IMG/VR virus record: IMGVR_UViG_3300042475_000151
Coordinates: 1-42,704 of that record
DNA length: 42,704 nt
Source of the DNA: a virus
Direction: 5' to 3' (one strand)
Made by a program: the position numbers and the translations under genes. Position 1 is the stretch's first letter; each line of letters opens with the position of its first letter. The notes beneath the pieces are model-generated. The model did not search any database and was not told where the DNA came from. It saw nothing but the letters and a program-made list of their open reading frames with translations. Positions 1 to 6,569 of the stretch are shown here, piece after piece.

Positions 1-1143
1 GGCAAGGTCGAGATATGCGACAACCTTCCTACCGCATGCACTGATGGGTGGAACGAGAAGTATGGTCGCAAGTTCACTGACGGGCTGACCATTGCAGAGG
101 CCACGGGTGTGGTACTGCACGAGGGACTGCACAAGTATGCGAAGCACATCCCTCGCTTCCGTAAGTTGATGAAGACTGACGGACGCATGATCAATGCAGC
201 GATGGACTACGCGATCAACGACATCATTCATAACTTGAAAGACAAGACGTTGGCCGTGCTGCCCGAGCCGCATCTGTACAACCCCATGTTCAGGAATTGG
301 TCTGTCCTTGAGATATACGAGTTCTTGAAGACAGGTCGAGACAAGGACGGCAACAAGCGTGGCGATCCCAAAGAGAACCGTGATGGTGTCAACGTTGGCG
401 GTAGTCAGTACGACACCGAGTCGATGGATGAGCACAGCGCGGAGAGCATCACGGGCGAGGAACTCAGCGAAGCAGAGGCAGAGCAGATCGCCAAGAAGAT
501 CGACGATGCGATCAAGCAGGGCGCGATCATTGCCGGTGCGATGGGGCTTGACCTGCCCCGTGCGTTGACTGAATCGTTAGACCCGGTGGTCGATTGGACT
601 GCGGAGTTGTATGACTTTGCTAGCAACAACGTGCGCGGTGCTGACGAGTACAGTTTCCAACGATACAACCGACGCCGGATCGCTGACGATATCTACATGC
701 CGACGATGTACAAGGACACCATCAGCGAAGTGTTGATCATGCCGGATGCGTCCGGATCGATTGACCAACGTGCGATGAATGCGTGGGCAGCGGAGATCGC
801 CAACGTGTGCGAGGTGATGCAGCCTGATCTGGTGCGTGTGTTGTGGTGGGACACGCAGGTGCATGCCGAGCAGGTGTTTGAGCCGGGTCAGTTCGATCAG
901 ATTCGTGACCTGCTCACGCCCCGTGGCGGTGGTGGTACGGAGGTCTCGTGCCTCAGTCGCTACATCAATGATAAGAATATTACGGCAGACTGTGCCATCG
1001 TGTTGACGGACGGTTACGTCGAGCCTCAAGTGAAGTGGGACATCGACATCCCGACGCTGTGGATGGTGACGGAGAGTCGTATGTTTCGTCCCCCGGTGGG
1101 ACGCATGGTGAAGATCGATAACCTTGGAAAGGAGAATCAGTGA
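1..1143 (+). CDS. VWA-like predicted metallopeptidase, DUF2201 type (5' partial)
   Basis: The reading frame is open to the left window edge, so the N-terminus is missing. A HEXXH zinc-peptidase motif (His-Glu-Gly-Leu-His) is encoded at 118-132. A GTG at 109 is the first possible start inside the window, but it lies only three codons before this motif, so the true start is upstream. An acidic linker around 400-500 leads into a C-terminal von Willebrand A-like domain with a MIDAS-type DASGS motif at 745-759 and a later TDGY motif. In bacteria and phages such proteins usually sit next to a MoxR-type AAA+ ATPase and are thought to act with it as a chaperone or remodelling pair. That partner would be expected just left of the window. 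The stop at 1141-1143 overlaps the next start. Family assignment is fairly secure; the role in infection is unknown. Confidence 0.8.
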   Translation, partial: GKVEICDNLPTACTDGWNEKYGRKFTDGLTIAEATGVVLHEGLHKYAKHIPRFRKLMKTDGRMINAAMDYAINDIIHNLKDKTLAVLPEPHLYNPMFRNWSVLEIYEFLKTGRDKDGNKRGDPKENRDGVNVGGSQYDTESMDEHSAESITGEELSEAEAEQIAKKIDDAIKQGAIIAGAMGLDLPRALTESLDPVVDWTAELYDFASNNVRGADEYSFQRYNRRRIADDIYMPTMYKDTISEVLIMPDASGSIDQRAMNAWAAEIANVCEVMQPDLVRVLWWDTQVHAEQVFEPGQFDQIRDLLTPRGGGGTEVSCLSRYINDKNITADCAIVLTDGYVEPQVKWDIDIPTLWMVTESRMFRPPVGRMVKIDNLGKENQ

Positions 1144-1400
1144 TGAGTAAGCATTACATTGCGGTGATCGAAGAGACCAACGGTAGTTTTGAGTACAAGT
1201 CAGAGTTCTTGTTCACTACAGACGAAGACCCGTGGGTGTATGGCAAAGAGGTCGCTGCCGACTGGCGTAGTGGCAACACCGAGTATGACAGTAACGTGGG
1301 TGGGTTCTGGAATGAAGACACCATCATTTGTTTGGATGCTGTGAAAGAAATTCCGGCAGATGACTTTGAGGTTCTGAGTAAATACTTGTCAGTCCTTTGA
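1143..1400 (+). CDS. Hypothetical protein, 85 aa
   Basis: A small acidic protein that I do not recognise. The ATG at 1143 overlaps the preceding TGA and has AAGGAG at 1129-1134, 8 nt upstream; a GTG one codon earlier is less likely. The sequence begins with a possible beta strand (HYIAVIEET), is rich in Glu, Asp and aromatic residues, and has no membrane segment. It is probably translationally coupled to the VWA-like gene before it. The leader shares the string GGAGAATCAGT with the leader of the next gene. Confidence 0.65.
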   Translation: MSKHYIAVIEETNGSFEYKSEFLFTTDEDPWVYGKEVAADWRSGNTEYDSNVGGFWNEDTIICLDAVKEIPADDFEVLSKYLSVL

Positions 1401-1411
1401 GGAGAATCAGT

Positions 1412-2443
1412 ATGAGCGACGATATCTTTTTCCTGAACAAGTTCGACACTGAGCGACGCAACTTCCTGCGTCGTACAGAACTATTCGCATTCGCCCGTGA
1501 ACTACGTGCGAGATCAAACAACAAACTGTTCTTGAGTACTGCTTCCATCGACACTTACGTTGAGAAGGGTAGGATGGTGACAGAGCATGGCATCCCTGCC
1601 ATGCACATTGAGATCAAGTACCCGAACAGTCGTAAGGATCGCGAATACAACCTGGAGTCTGTGCACACTGCCGGGTTCGATTACGGGACTAACAGTCTTG
1701 CCAAGTCCAAGCAGAAAGCCTACGTGATGCGACGCATTGCTACGGTGCGCGAACCGTTGCGATCATTCCATGTCGCCATCAAGCAGGGCGATGACGAGTG
1801 GTTCCACAACGTCATCCTGAGATTGGTGAATCGATACATGGGTAGATTGTTGGAGCAACACCGGGTCGAGTCACGCTTCACGCCTAACTTTCATAACACA
1901 ACACAGGAGTGGTTGCTGCGTGTACTGGGTGGCTACTCGCACCGCGCTGACTTCCCGGCTAGTGTCGAGAACGAAGTCGCTACCAAGTTGGCAGAGTACG
2001 AGAACCGTAATAACTTTCTAAAGCAAGTCCATGCGCTGACTGGTGTGATGTTTGACCGAGCCGAGAAGTGGCTTGTTGGACGTATACCTGACGGCTACGT
2101 CGTGGCGGCGTTCGACCCACGTGCTCTTGTGCGGTACATATCCGAGGCGGCAATTGAAGGGAACACTTACCTTGGCATCAATCACAGCCACATCCCGTTC
2201 ACTGTCAAGCCGCAGCCGTACCTGAGTCTGGATGATGTGCCGTCTGACATTCGCGATGACATGATGTCGGCTCTGCACTTGCAACGTGTGATGCGCGAGT
2301 CTGCACACCCCGAGATAACTGGTATCGACTCCGACAAGATCTTTGCCAAAACGTCTGCGTTTTACATGTCGAACGAGGGAGGGTGGATGACGTACGGTTA
2401 TCAGCACCGTCCCCTGCAATGGATCATTGCGGATAAGGGTTAA
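1412..2443 (+). CDS. Hypothetical protein, 343 aa
   Basis: A mid-sized soluble protein of unknown family. The start is ATG 1412, supported by GAGGAG at 1399-1404 with 7 nt spacing; the frame extends upstream to a TTG at 1397, but that would lie within the ribosome binding site. The N-terminal third is rich in Arg and Lys (ERRNFLRRTELFAFARELRAR) and could form a basic helix. The C-terminal half contains mixed alpha/beta sequence and ends in an aromatic stretch (GGWMTYGYQHRPLQW). No catalytic motif, signal peptide or membrane segment is evident. It lies in the early cluster behind the VWA-like gene, and its stop is 4 nt before the next start. Confidence 0.7.
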   Translation: MSDDIFFLNKFDTERRNFLRRTELFAFARELRARSNNKLFLSTASIDTYVEKGRMVTEHGIPAMHIEIKYPNSRKDREYNLESVHTAGFDYGTNSLAKSKQKAYVMRRIATVREPLRSFHVAIKQGDDEWFHNVILRLVNRYMGRLLEQHRVESRFTPNFHNTTQEWLLRVLGGYSHRADFPASVENEVATKLAEYENRNNFLKQVHALTGVMFDRAEKWLVGRIPDGYVVAAFDPRALVRYISEAAIEGNTYLGINHSHIPFTVKPQPYLSLDDVPSDIRDDMMSALHLQRVMRESAHPEITGIDSDKIFAKTSAFYMSNEGGWMTYGYQHRPLQWIIADKG

Positions 2444-2447
2444 CACT

Positions 2448-2849
2448 ATGTATACCTACAGTACTACCCCGATCAAGTTGCAGCATGATGAGTTGTGGTC
2501 TGTCTGCGTAGTGCGTGACACCACACAAAACCCAGAGATATATCGGGTGTACGTGGGCGATAACATGTTGCGGATGTTCGATGTTAAAACTCTACCCGAT
2601 ACGATCAAAGAGAAGTTGGCAATGGTTCATGGGTTGGGTATCGACGAGCGAGTTATCGCTCCAATGAATATAGCGTGGGAGTTAAATCCTCCCGATCATT
2701 ACCCACGAGAGTACATAAATATTGGATGGTTCGTTGCCAATAGTAATGCAACTAACATATACTATTATCAAGTGGTGCTTTCGTTTGAAGAACTATCCGT
2801 CATACGTGGGATGAAACTAACGTTTCCACAACAGAGGGAAGTCGCATGA
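2448..2849 (+). CDS. Hypothetical protein, 133 aa
   Basis: Unknown protein. ATG 2448 was chosen because it follows the upstream stop by 4 nt and has a modest AAGGG at 2435-2439; the frame's first possible start, TTG 2427, lies inside the previous gene. The product is rich in aromatic and hydrophobic residues alternating with polar ones (for example YINIGWFVANSNATNIYYYQVV), suggesting a beta-rich fold. No known motif is visible. Its TGA overlaps the ATG of the 38-residue gene that follows (ATGA), so the two are probably coupled. Confidence 0.6.
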   Translation: MYTYSTTPIKLQHDELWSVCVVRDTTQNPEIYRVYVGDNMLRMFDVKTLPDTIKEKLAMVHGLGIDERVIAPMNIAWELNPPDHYPREYINIGWFVANSNATNIYYYQVVLSFEELSVIRGMKLTFPQQREVA

Positions 2850-2962
2850 TCAGATGGTTACTAGGCTTCTTCAAGCGCGCTGATGATTTCCGCAGACGAG
2901 AGTGGTCACATGTGCCCCCACCTGCGTGGGGAGCCAAACGAAGTGGGAGAGACTACTGGTGA
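2846..2962 (+). CDS. Small basic hypothetical protein, 38 aa
   Basis: A 38-codon reading frame with overlaps at both ends: ATG 2846 overlaps the previous TGA (ATGA), and its own TGA (2960-2962) overlaps the GTG start at 2959 (GTGA). AGAGGGA lies just upstream as a ribosome binding site. The product starts with a short hydrophobic stretch (MIRWLLGFFKRA) and continues with many Arg and Trp residues (RRREW), so it could be a small membrane-associated or nucleic-acid-binding peptide. Alternatively the frame exists mainly to couple translation. The two perfect overlaps are the main reason to accept it. Confidence 0.5.
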   Translation: MIRWLLGFFKRADDFRRREWSHVPPPAWGAKRSGRDYW

Positions 2963-4140
2963 ATAAATCTATACAAGACATCTTCAAAGAATCATTGGAG
3001 ATGTTGGATCAGGACAAGTTCGACGAGTGCATACCGGGGTTCACGAAACTCATCGACATGCATCCGTTGATCATTGCGTCCTACATTCAGCGTGGCCGAG
3101 CGCACTGGGAGATGAAGCGTTGGGACTTGGCACAGGCAGACTTTGAGAAGGCTCTGCACCACGATCCTGACACCGCTGATGCCAAGTGGACGATGGGTCT
3201 GATGGCGATGCAGCGCGGTGAATTCAAGCGTGGGTGGGAGTTGTATGACGAGCGTTGGAACAGTACGTCGTTTGCATCCCCGCGACTCAAGACGAGGCTC
3301 CCCGAGTGGCGACCATACCGTGCCTATCAGTCTGTACTTGTATGGTGTGAGCAGGGCATCGGTGATCAGTTGCTGTACAGCAGTCTGCTGAAGAAGGTTA
3401 AGAGTTGTACTAAGAAAGTTACAGTAATGATCGACGTTCGTTTGATGGGATTACTGCAACGAGCCAACCCAGACATCAAGTTCATTCCGCATAGCGCCAG
3501 AGTTAACAACGCTGAGTATGATTCTCAGATAGCACTGGGCAGCATCGGCAGACCTTTCATTGAGACAGAAGCCGACATCGACGAGTGCACCCAGTTCAAG
3601 TACATCAGACACGACACGAATCGTGGTGTGCAAATACAGCAAGAGTTGGGTCTGACCGGAGAAGAGTTCGTCATCGGTCTCTCATGGGCTAGTACTGCAC
3701 CTCGCATCGACAAGCACAAGAGCATCAAGTTAGAAGAACTGATCGGGCTGTGGGATATCCCGAACGCCAAGATCGTCAGTCTCCAATACGGCAAACCCGA
3801 GCACGAAATAGAACTATTTGAAGAGAAGACTCACCAACAAGTCTGGCAGACCACCGTGAGCAACTTCTTTGATCTAGAGGGTGTAGCCGCCACGATGTCG
3901 CTGTGCGATGTGGTGGTGTCGGTTAGTAATGCCAACGTGCATATCGCAGGGGCGATGGGCAAACCTACGTATGTGCTCGACGCTAACAAACTTTGGTACT
4001 GGAACCAGAAGCGTGGCCGCACGAGTCTGTGGTATCCATCGGTAAAACTATTTCCACGCGACAACGTAAAGGCTCCGTGGGACAAACAAGTTCAAGAACT
4101 AATTCAGGAGATTCAAGATGACTACTTCCCTAACTCTTGA
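2959..4140 (+). CDS. TPR-containing glycosyltransferase family 9-like protein
   Basis: 393 residues from GTG 2959; an earlier in-frame start at 2902 would overlap the mini-gene and lacks the GGGAGAG that sits 7-8 nt before 2959. The first ~100 residues hold tetratricopeptide-type helices (IQRGRAHWEMKRWDLAQADF and a following unit ending GEFKRGWELYDERW). The rest resembles ADP-heptose:LPS heptosyltransferases (GT9): a first Rossmann half with VLVWCEQGIGDQLLYSSLL and a second with the signature-like DVVVSVSNANVHIAGAMGKP. Bacterial relatives transfer heptose or other sugars to surface polysaccharide or flagellin. Here it could alter host surface sugars during infection or modify a phage component; the substrate is unknown. 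A GT-A transferase lies one gene downstream. Confidence 0.75.
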   Translation: MNKSIQDIFKESLEMLDQDKFDECIPGFTKLIDMHPLIIASYIQRGRAHWEMKRWDLAQADFEKALHHDPDTADAKWTMGLMAMQRGEFKRGWELYDERWNSTSFASPRLKTRLPEWRPYRAYQSVLVWCEQGIGDQLLYSSLLKKVKSCTKKVTVMIDVRLMGLLQRANPDIKFIPHSARVNNAEYDSQIALGSIGRPFIETEADIDECTQFKYIRHDTNRGVQIQQELGLTGEEFVIGLSWASTAPRIDKHKSIKLEELIGLWDIPNAKIVSLQYGKPEHEIELFEEKTHQQVWQTTVSNFFDLEGVAATMSLCDVVVSVSNANVHIAGAMGKPTYVLDANKLWYWNQKRGRTSLWYPSVKLFPRDNVKAPWDKQVQELIQEIQDDYFPNS

Positions 4141-4384
4141 TGACGATGTGTCCTATCTGGATGTTAAGCCAGAGGACATGGTTCCGATCCCGCCGCAGGA
4201 AAAAGTCTGGGCAACGATTGGTGACAATCTTCAGTTGGAGTACATCGACTGGGACATGATTGAAAACCTCGCTCATCAGTTTGATCTATTGCATAAGGCA
4301 GGAGAACAGAAGACTGAGAGCCATGTGATCTGCAAGTTACTAGTGTTGGTGCGGGACAAGACGAAGAAGGAGTGCGGTGCGTGA
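4118..4384 (+). CDS. Hypothetical protein, 88 aa
   Basis: A small acidic protein encoded between two glycosyltransferase genes. ATG 4118 has AGGAG at 4106-4110, 7 nt upstream, and the gene begins 23 nt inside the end of the TPR/GT9 gene. The N-terminus is acidic and probably flexible; the middle (DMIENLAHQFDLLHKAGEQ) is likely helical; the C-terminus is Lys-rich. No motif was recognised. Its TGA (4382-4384) overlaps the following GTG (GTGA), so coupling with the downstream glycosyltransferase is likely. Confidence 0.65.
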   Translation: MTTSLTLDDDVSYLDVKPEDMVPIPPQEKVWATIGDNLQLEYIDWDMIENLAHQFDLLHKAGEQKTESHVICKLLVLVRDKTKKECGA

Positions 4385-5052
4385 AGATCTTTGTTGGTTG
4401 GGATAGTCGTGAAGACATCGCGTATCAGGTGTGCAAGGAATCATTACTCCGGCACACATCTGTACCGCTCGACATCCAACCGATTAAGCAGACTGATTTG
4501 CGCGAACGAAACGTGTACTGGCGGGAGCATGACCCTCTATCTTCTACCGAGTTTTCGTTCACTCGTTTCCTGACGCCGTATCTTGCAGGATACAAAGGGT
4601 GGGCGTTGTTCATGGATTGTGACTTTCTCTGGCGAGGAGATGTGGCAGGAGTCATGGACTACGCTGATCCGAAGTACGCCGTACTGTGCGTGAAGCACAA
4701 GTACAAGCCGAAAGAAGAAACAAAGATGGACGGCCATGCACAGCACAAGTATCCGAAGAAGAATTGGTCGAGTCTGATGCTGCTGAACTGTGAACACCCA
4801 GATATAAAACAAAACTTGACGCCGCAGATAGTGAACATTGGGACTGGGATGTACCTGCATCAATTCCGGTGGACGCTAGAAGAGAACATTGGTGAGTTAC
4901 CCATCGCATATAACTACTTGGAAGGTTGGCACACAAAAAACACCTGCCCGAATCCCGTGGCTGTTCACTTCACTAGAGGTGGCCCGTGGTTTGAAGATTG
5001 GGGAAGCGTGGAATACGGGGATGAGTGGTTAGCGGTAGCCAAAGAGATGTGA
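4381..5052 (+). CDS. GT-A type glycosyltransferase
   Basis: 223 residues from GTG 4381, which has AAGGAG at 4367-4372, 8 nt upstream; GTG 4372 is possible but overlaps that site. The start KIFVGWDSREDIAYQVCKES is typical of a family of phage and bacterial nucleotide-sugar transferases. A DxD metal/nucleotide-sugar motif (FMDCDF, D79 and D81) follows, and a C-terminal HFTRGGPWF segment resembles the second active-site motif in GT8-like enzymes. The predicted reaction is transfer of a sugar from a nucleotide donor; the acceptor (host LPS, DNA base or protein) cannot be told from sequence. With the GT9-like gene it forms a two-enzyme sugar module. Confidence 0.75.
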   Translation: MKIFVGWDSREDIAYQVCKESLLRHTSVPLDIQPIKQTDLRERNVYWREHDPLSSTEFSFTRFLTPYLAGYKGWALFMDCDFLWRGDVAGVMDYADPKYAVLCVKHKYKPKEETKMDGHAQHKYPKKNWSSLMLLNCEHPDIKQNLTPQIVNIGTGMYLHQFRWTLEENIGELPIAYNYLEGWHTKNTCPNPVAVHFTRGGPWFEDWGSVEYGDEWLAVAKEM

Positions 5053-5053
5053 G

Positions 5054-5476
5054 ATGCGACGAGATAAGAGAAAGGAAGGTAAGGTCTACACAAGGCTGTC
5101 GAGGTTTAACTTGGCTCTGTCGTATGAACAATACTTGTTCCTGTTGGAACGTAAGCGAAGAGCCAAAGAACTCGACGAACGTATGACTTACAAGGATTTG
5201 ATGGTGCTGTGGAATCTGCCGCAGCATCACATGGCTACAGCAATGTACAGAGGGATTAAACAATATGACGACAGAATTAAAGCCGAAGGTGGAGACGTTG
5301 GTAATCGACGATCAGTCCCCGCCCGGCGCGTGGAAAGACGAGATGAGTGCTGCCCCTTGGGGCTATGGTCAAAGTCAGCAGATGCGCGTCGAGCGATCCT
5401 TGCAGAATATACGGAGAGCGGGACTGTTCGACGAGGCTACAGTCCTCTTGTTAGAGTTGAATACTTTGAAGACTGA
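5054..5476 (+). CDS. HTH-like hypothetical protein; C-terminal half overlaps next gene
   Basis: ATG 5054 follows the glycosyltransferase stop directly. Residues 1-70 look like real protein: a basic N-terminus, helices (YEQYLFLLERKRRAKELDER) and an HTH-like segment (MTYKDLMVLWNLPQHHMATAMYRGI). From about residue 71 the frame overlaps the next gene for 212 nt and becomes rich in Arg and Cys, as expected for an out-of-frame shadow. A single inserted base near 5255-5262 would instead end this gene at the TGA at 5266-5268, giving the ATGA overlap seen at several junctions in this cluster. I therefore suspect an indel or frameshift, and the true product may be about 70 residues. Confidence 0.5.
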   Translation: MRRDKRKEGKVYTRLSRFNLALSYEQYLFLLERKRRAKELDERMTYKDLMVLWNLPQHHMATAMYRGIKQYDDRIKAEGGDVGNRRSVPARRVERRDECCPLGLWSKSADARRAILAEYTESGTVRRGYSPLVRVEYFED

Positions 5477-5507
5477 ACTGGAGATACTGCGTGGAAATCG
5501 AAGATGA
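5265..5507 (+). CDS. Hypothetical protein, 80 aa
   Basis: ATG 5265 is preceded by AGAGGGA about 10 nt upstream. The sequence is well-behaved: an N-terminal segment with LKPKVETLVIDDQ, a loop containing PPGAWKDEMSAAPWGYG, and a C-terminal amphipathic helix with a Leu-rich heptad-like pattern (ATVLLLELNTLKTELEILR) that may form a coiled coil. I do not recognise the family. It is the better coding frame in the overlap with the preceding gene. Its stop overlaps the next GTG start by 17 nt. Confidence 0.6.
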   Translation: MTTELKPKVETLVIDDQSPPGAWKDEMSAAPWGYGQSQQMRVERSLQNIRRAGLFDEATVLLLELNTLKTELEILRGNRR

Positions 5508-5688
5508 TATTCTTGATCTGATTCGCGCACTCCCCAACGACATCAATGATGCCTCGACCACAACAGAAATGAAGTTTCTGACAGTGGGCAGCGTGTTGTG
5601 GGCGTGTCGTGATGAGATCGTCTACTTACGCAGAGAAGTTGAGAGGTTGAAAAGTGAGCGTCGTAAAGCAAGAAAGAAGGTGTACTGA
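5491..5688 (+). CDS. Hypothetical protein with C-terminal coiled coil, 65 aa
   Basis: GTG 5491 with GGAG at 5480-5483, 7 nt upstream. The N-terminal half is acidic (EIEDDILDLIRALPNDI); the C-terminal half is a long basic helix (CRDEIVYLRREVERLKSERR) that may form a coiled coil. The function is unknown. The gene lies in a run of small overlapping frames before the VRR-NUC nuclease, and its last 35 nt overlap the next gene. Confidence 0.55.
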   Translation: MEIEDDILDLIRALPNDINDASTTTEMKFLTVGSVLWACRDEIVYLRREVERLKSERRKARKKVY

Positions 5689-5848
5689 GTGCAAGCGCAA
5701 GTTTGCAACGGCGAACTCATTTCACGCGCACAAATACAGATTTGGTGATTGCCGCTCTCTTGAAGCGATGGCGGCAATCGGATTCGTAGAAACCGCGAAG
5801 GGATGGAAGTTAATTGACCCCCGAACGAAAAGTAAAAGACAAGGTTAG
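5654..5848 (+). CDS. C2HC/C2H2-like zinc-finger protein, 64 aa
   Basis: GTG 5654 follows GAGAGG at 5641-5646. The N-terminal half has CTECKRKFATANSFHAHKY and then a Cys a few residues later (FGDC), a layout like a C2H2-type finger in which one ligand may be Cys instead of His. Such single-finger proteins in phages are candidates for DNA or RNA binding or for host interaction. The C-terminal part (GFVETAKGWKLIDPRTKS) looks like a short beta hairpin. It overlaps the next gene by 35 nt. Confidence 0.6.
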   Translation: MSVVKQERRCTECKRKFATANSFHAHKYRFGDCRSLEAMAAIGFVETAKGWKLIDPRTKSKRQG

Positions 5849-6122
5849 AAAAGTTCTAACCGAGATCAAGGCTTACTACGCGATGCCCATCGGCACAGGT
5901 TATGGCAACGCCGGAGTGCCAGACTTCCTAGTCTGCTACAAGGGGTTGTTCATAGGCATCGAATGCAAGGCCAAGGGGAACAAACCGACTGCCTTACAGA
6001 TGAAAAACTTTAAAGACATTGAAGAGGCAGGAGGACAAGTGCTGTTGATTGATGAGTCTAATGTTGATCAGTTGTTGCAATTAATATTGATAGGAGTCAG
6101 TTCGTATGAAAAAGCAGAGTAA
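5814..6122 (+). CDS. VRR-NUC domain nuclease
   Basis: 102 residues covering one compact VRR-NUC (PD-(D/E)XK) domain. Visible active-site residues are D37 in GVPDF and E50-x-K52 in GIECKAKG. The start is TTG 5814; it gives the usual N-terminus (TPERKVKDKVRKVL) and has a purine-rich GGGATGGAAG just upstream, and no ATG lies before the conserved region. Stand-alone VRR-NUC proteins are common near phage replication genes and are predicted structure-specific or junction-processing endonucleases. It overlaps both neighbours. Confidence 0.85.
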   Translation: MTPERKVKDKVRKVLTEIKAYYAMPIGTGYGNAGVPDFLVCYKGLFIGIECKAKGNKPTALQMKNFKDIEEAGGQVLLIDESNVDQLLQLILIGVSSYEKAE

Positions 6123-6567
6123 TGCTGCGAAGATTCGCGCTCTCTTGGCAGAGGGGCTGTCAGTAAAAGAGATCGCCGCCAAGTTGAAACTCAAAGAGAA
6201 CTACGTTCATCAAGTAAAGTTCTATTGGAAGAACAATATCAAGAAGGGTGAGCGAGTTAAGAAAACCAAGTTGTCGAAGATCGCAAAGACCCGCGAAGTA
6301 TTGCAGCCGGTAAAGCCGTTGATCTTCAACGGGCAGAAGCCGATAAAAGTTCCCGAGGCCGATATGGTCAATCACCCACCGCACTACAAGGTTGGCGGCG
6401 TGGAAACGATTGAGTTCATAGAGGCTAAGAATCTTAACTATCACTTGGGCAACGCTGTGAAGTACATCAGCCGCGCTTTCTACAAGGGCAATCCGTTGCA
6501 GGACTTGAAGAAGGCTAGGTTCTACATTGATCGCGAGATCGCCCGTCGAGAATCGAAGGCTGCTTGA
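6106..6567 (+). CDS. HTH-DUF3310 fusion protein
   Basis: ATG 6106 has AGGAG about 10 nt upstream. Residues 1-45 look like a helix-turn-helix of the resolvase/Sigma-70 type (AAKIRALLAEGLSVKEIAAK then NYVHQVKFYW). A basic linker follows. Residues ~85-150 match DUF3310 (SaV-like), with VNHPPHYKVGGVETIEFIEA, LGNAVKYISRAFYKG and LKKARFYIDREI. DUF3310 proteins are widespread in phages, are often encoded beside nucleotide-metabolism or replication genes, and have no settled function. The added HTH suggests DNA targeting. The TGA is 2 nt before the DNA polymerase ATG. Confidence 0.8.
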   Translation: MKKQSNAAKIRALLAEGLSVKEIAAKLKLKENYVHQVKFYWKNNIKKGERVKKTKLSKIAKTREVLQPVKPLIFNGQKPIKVPEADMVNHPPHYKVGGVETIEFIEAKNLNYHLGNAVKYISRAFYKGNPLQDLKKARFYIDREIARRESKAA

Positions 6568-6569
6568 TC

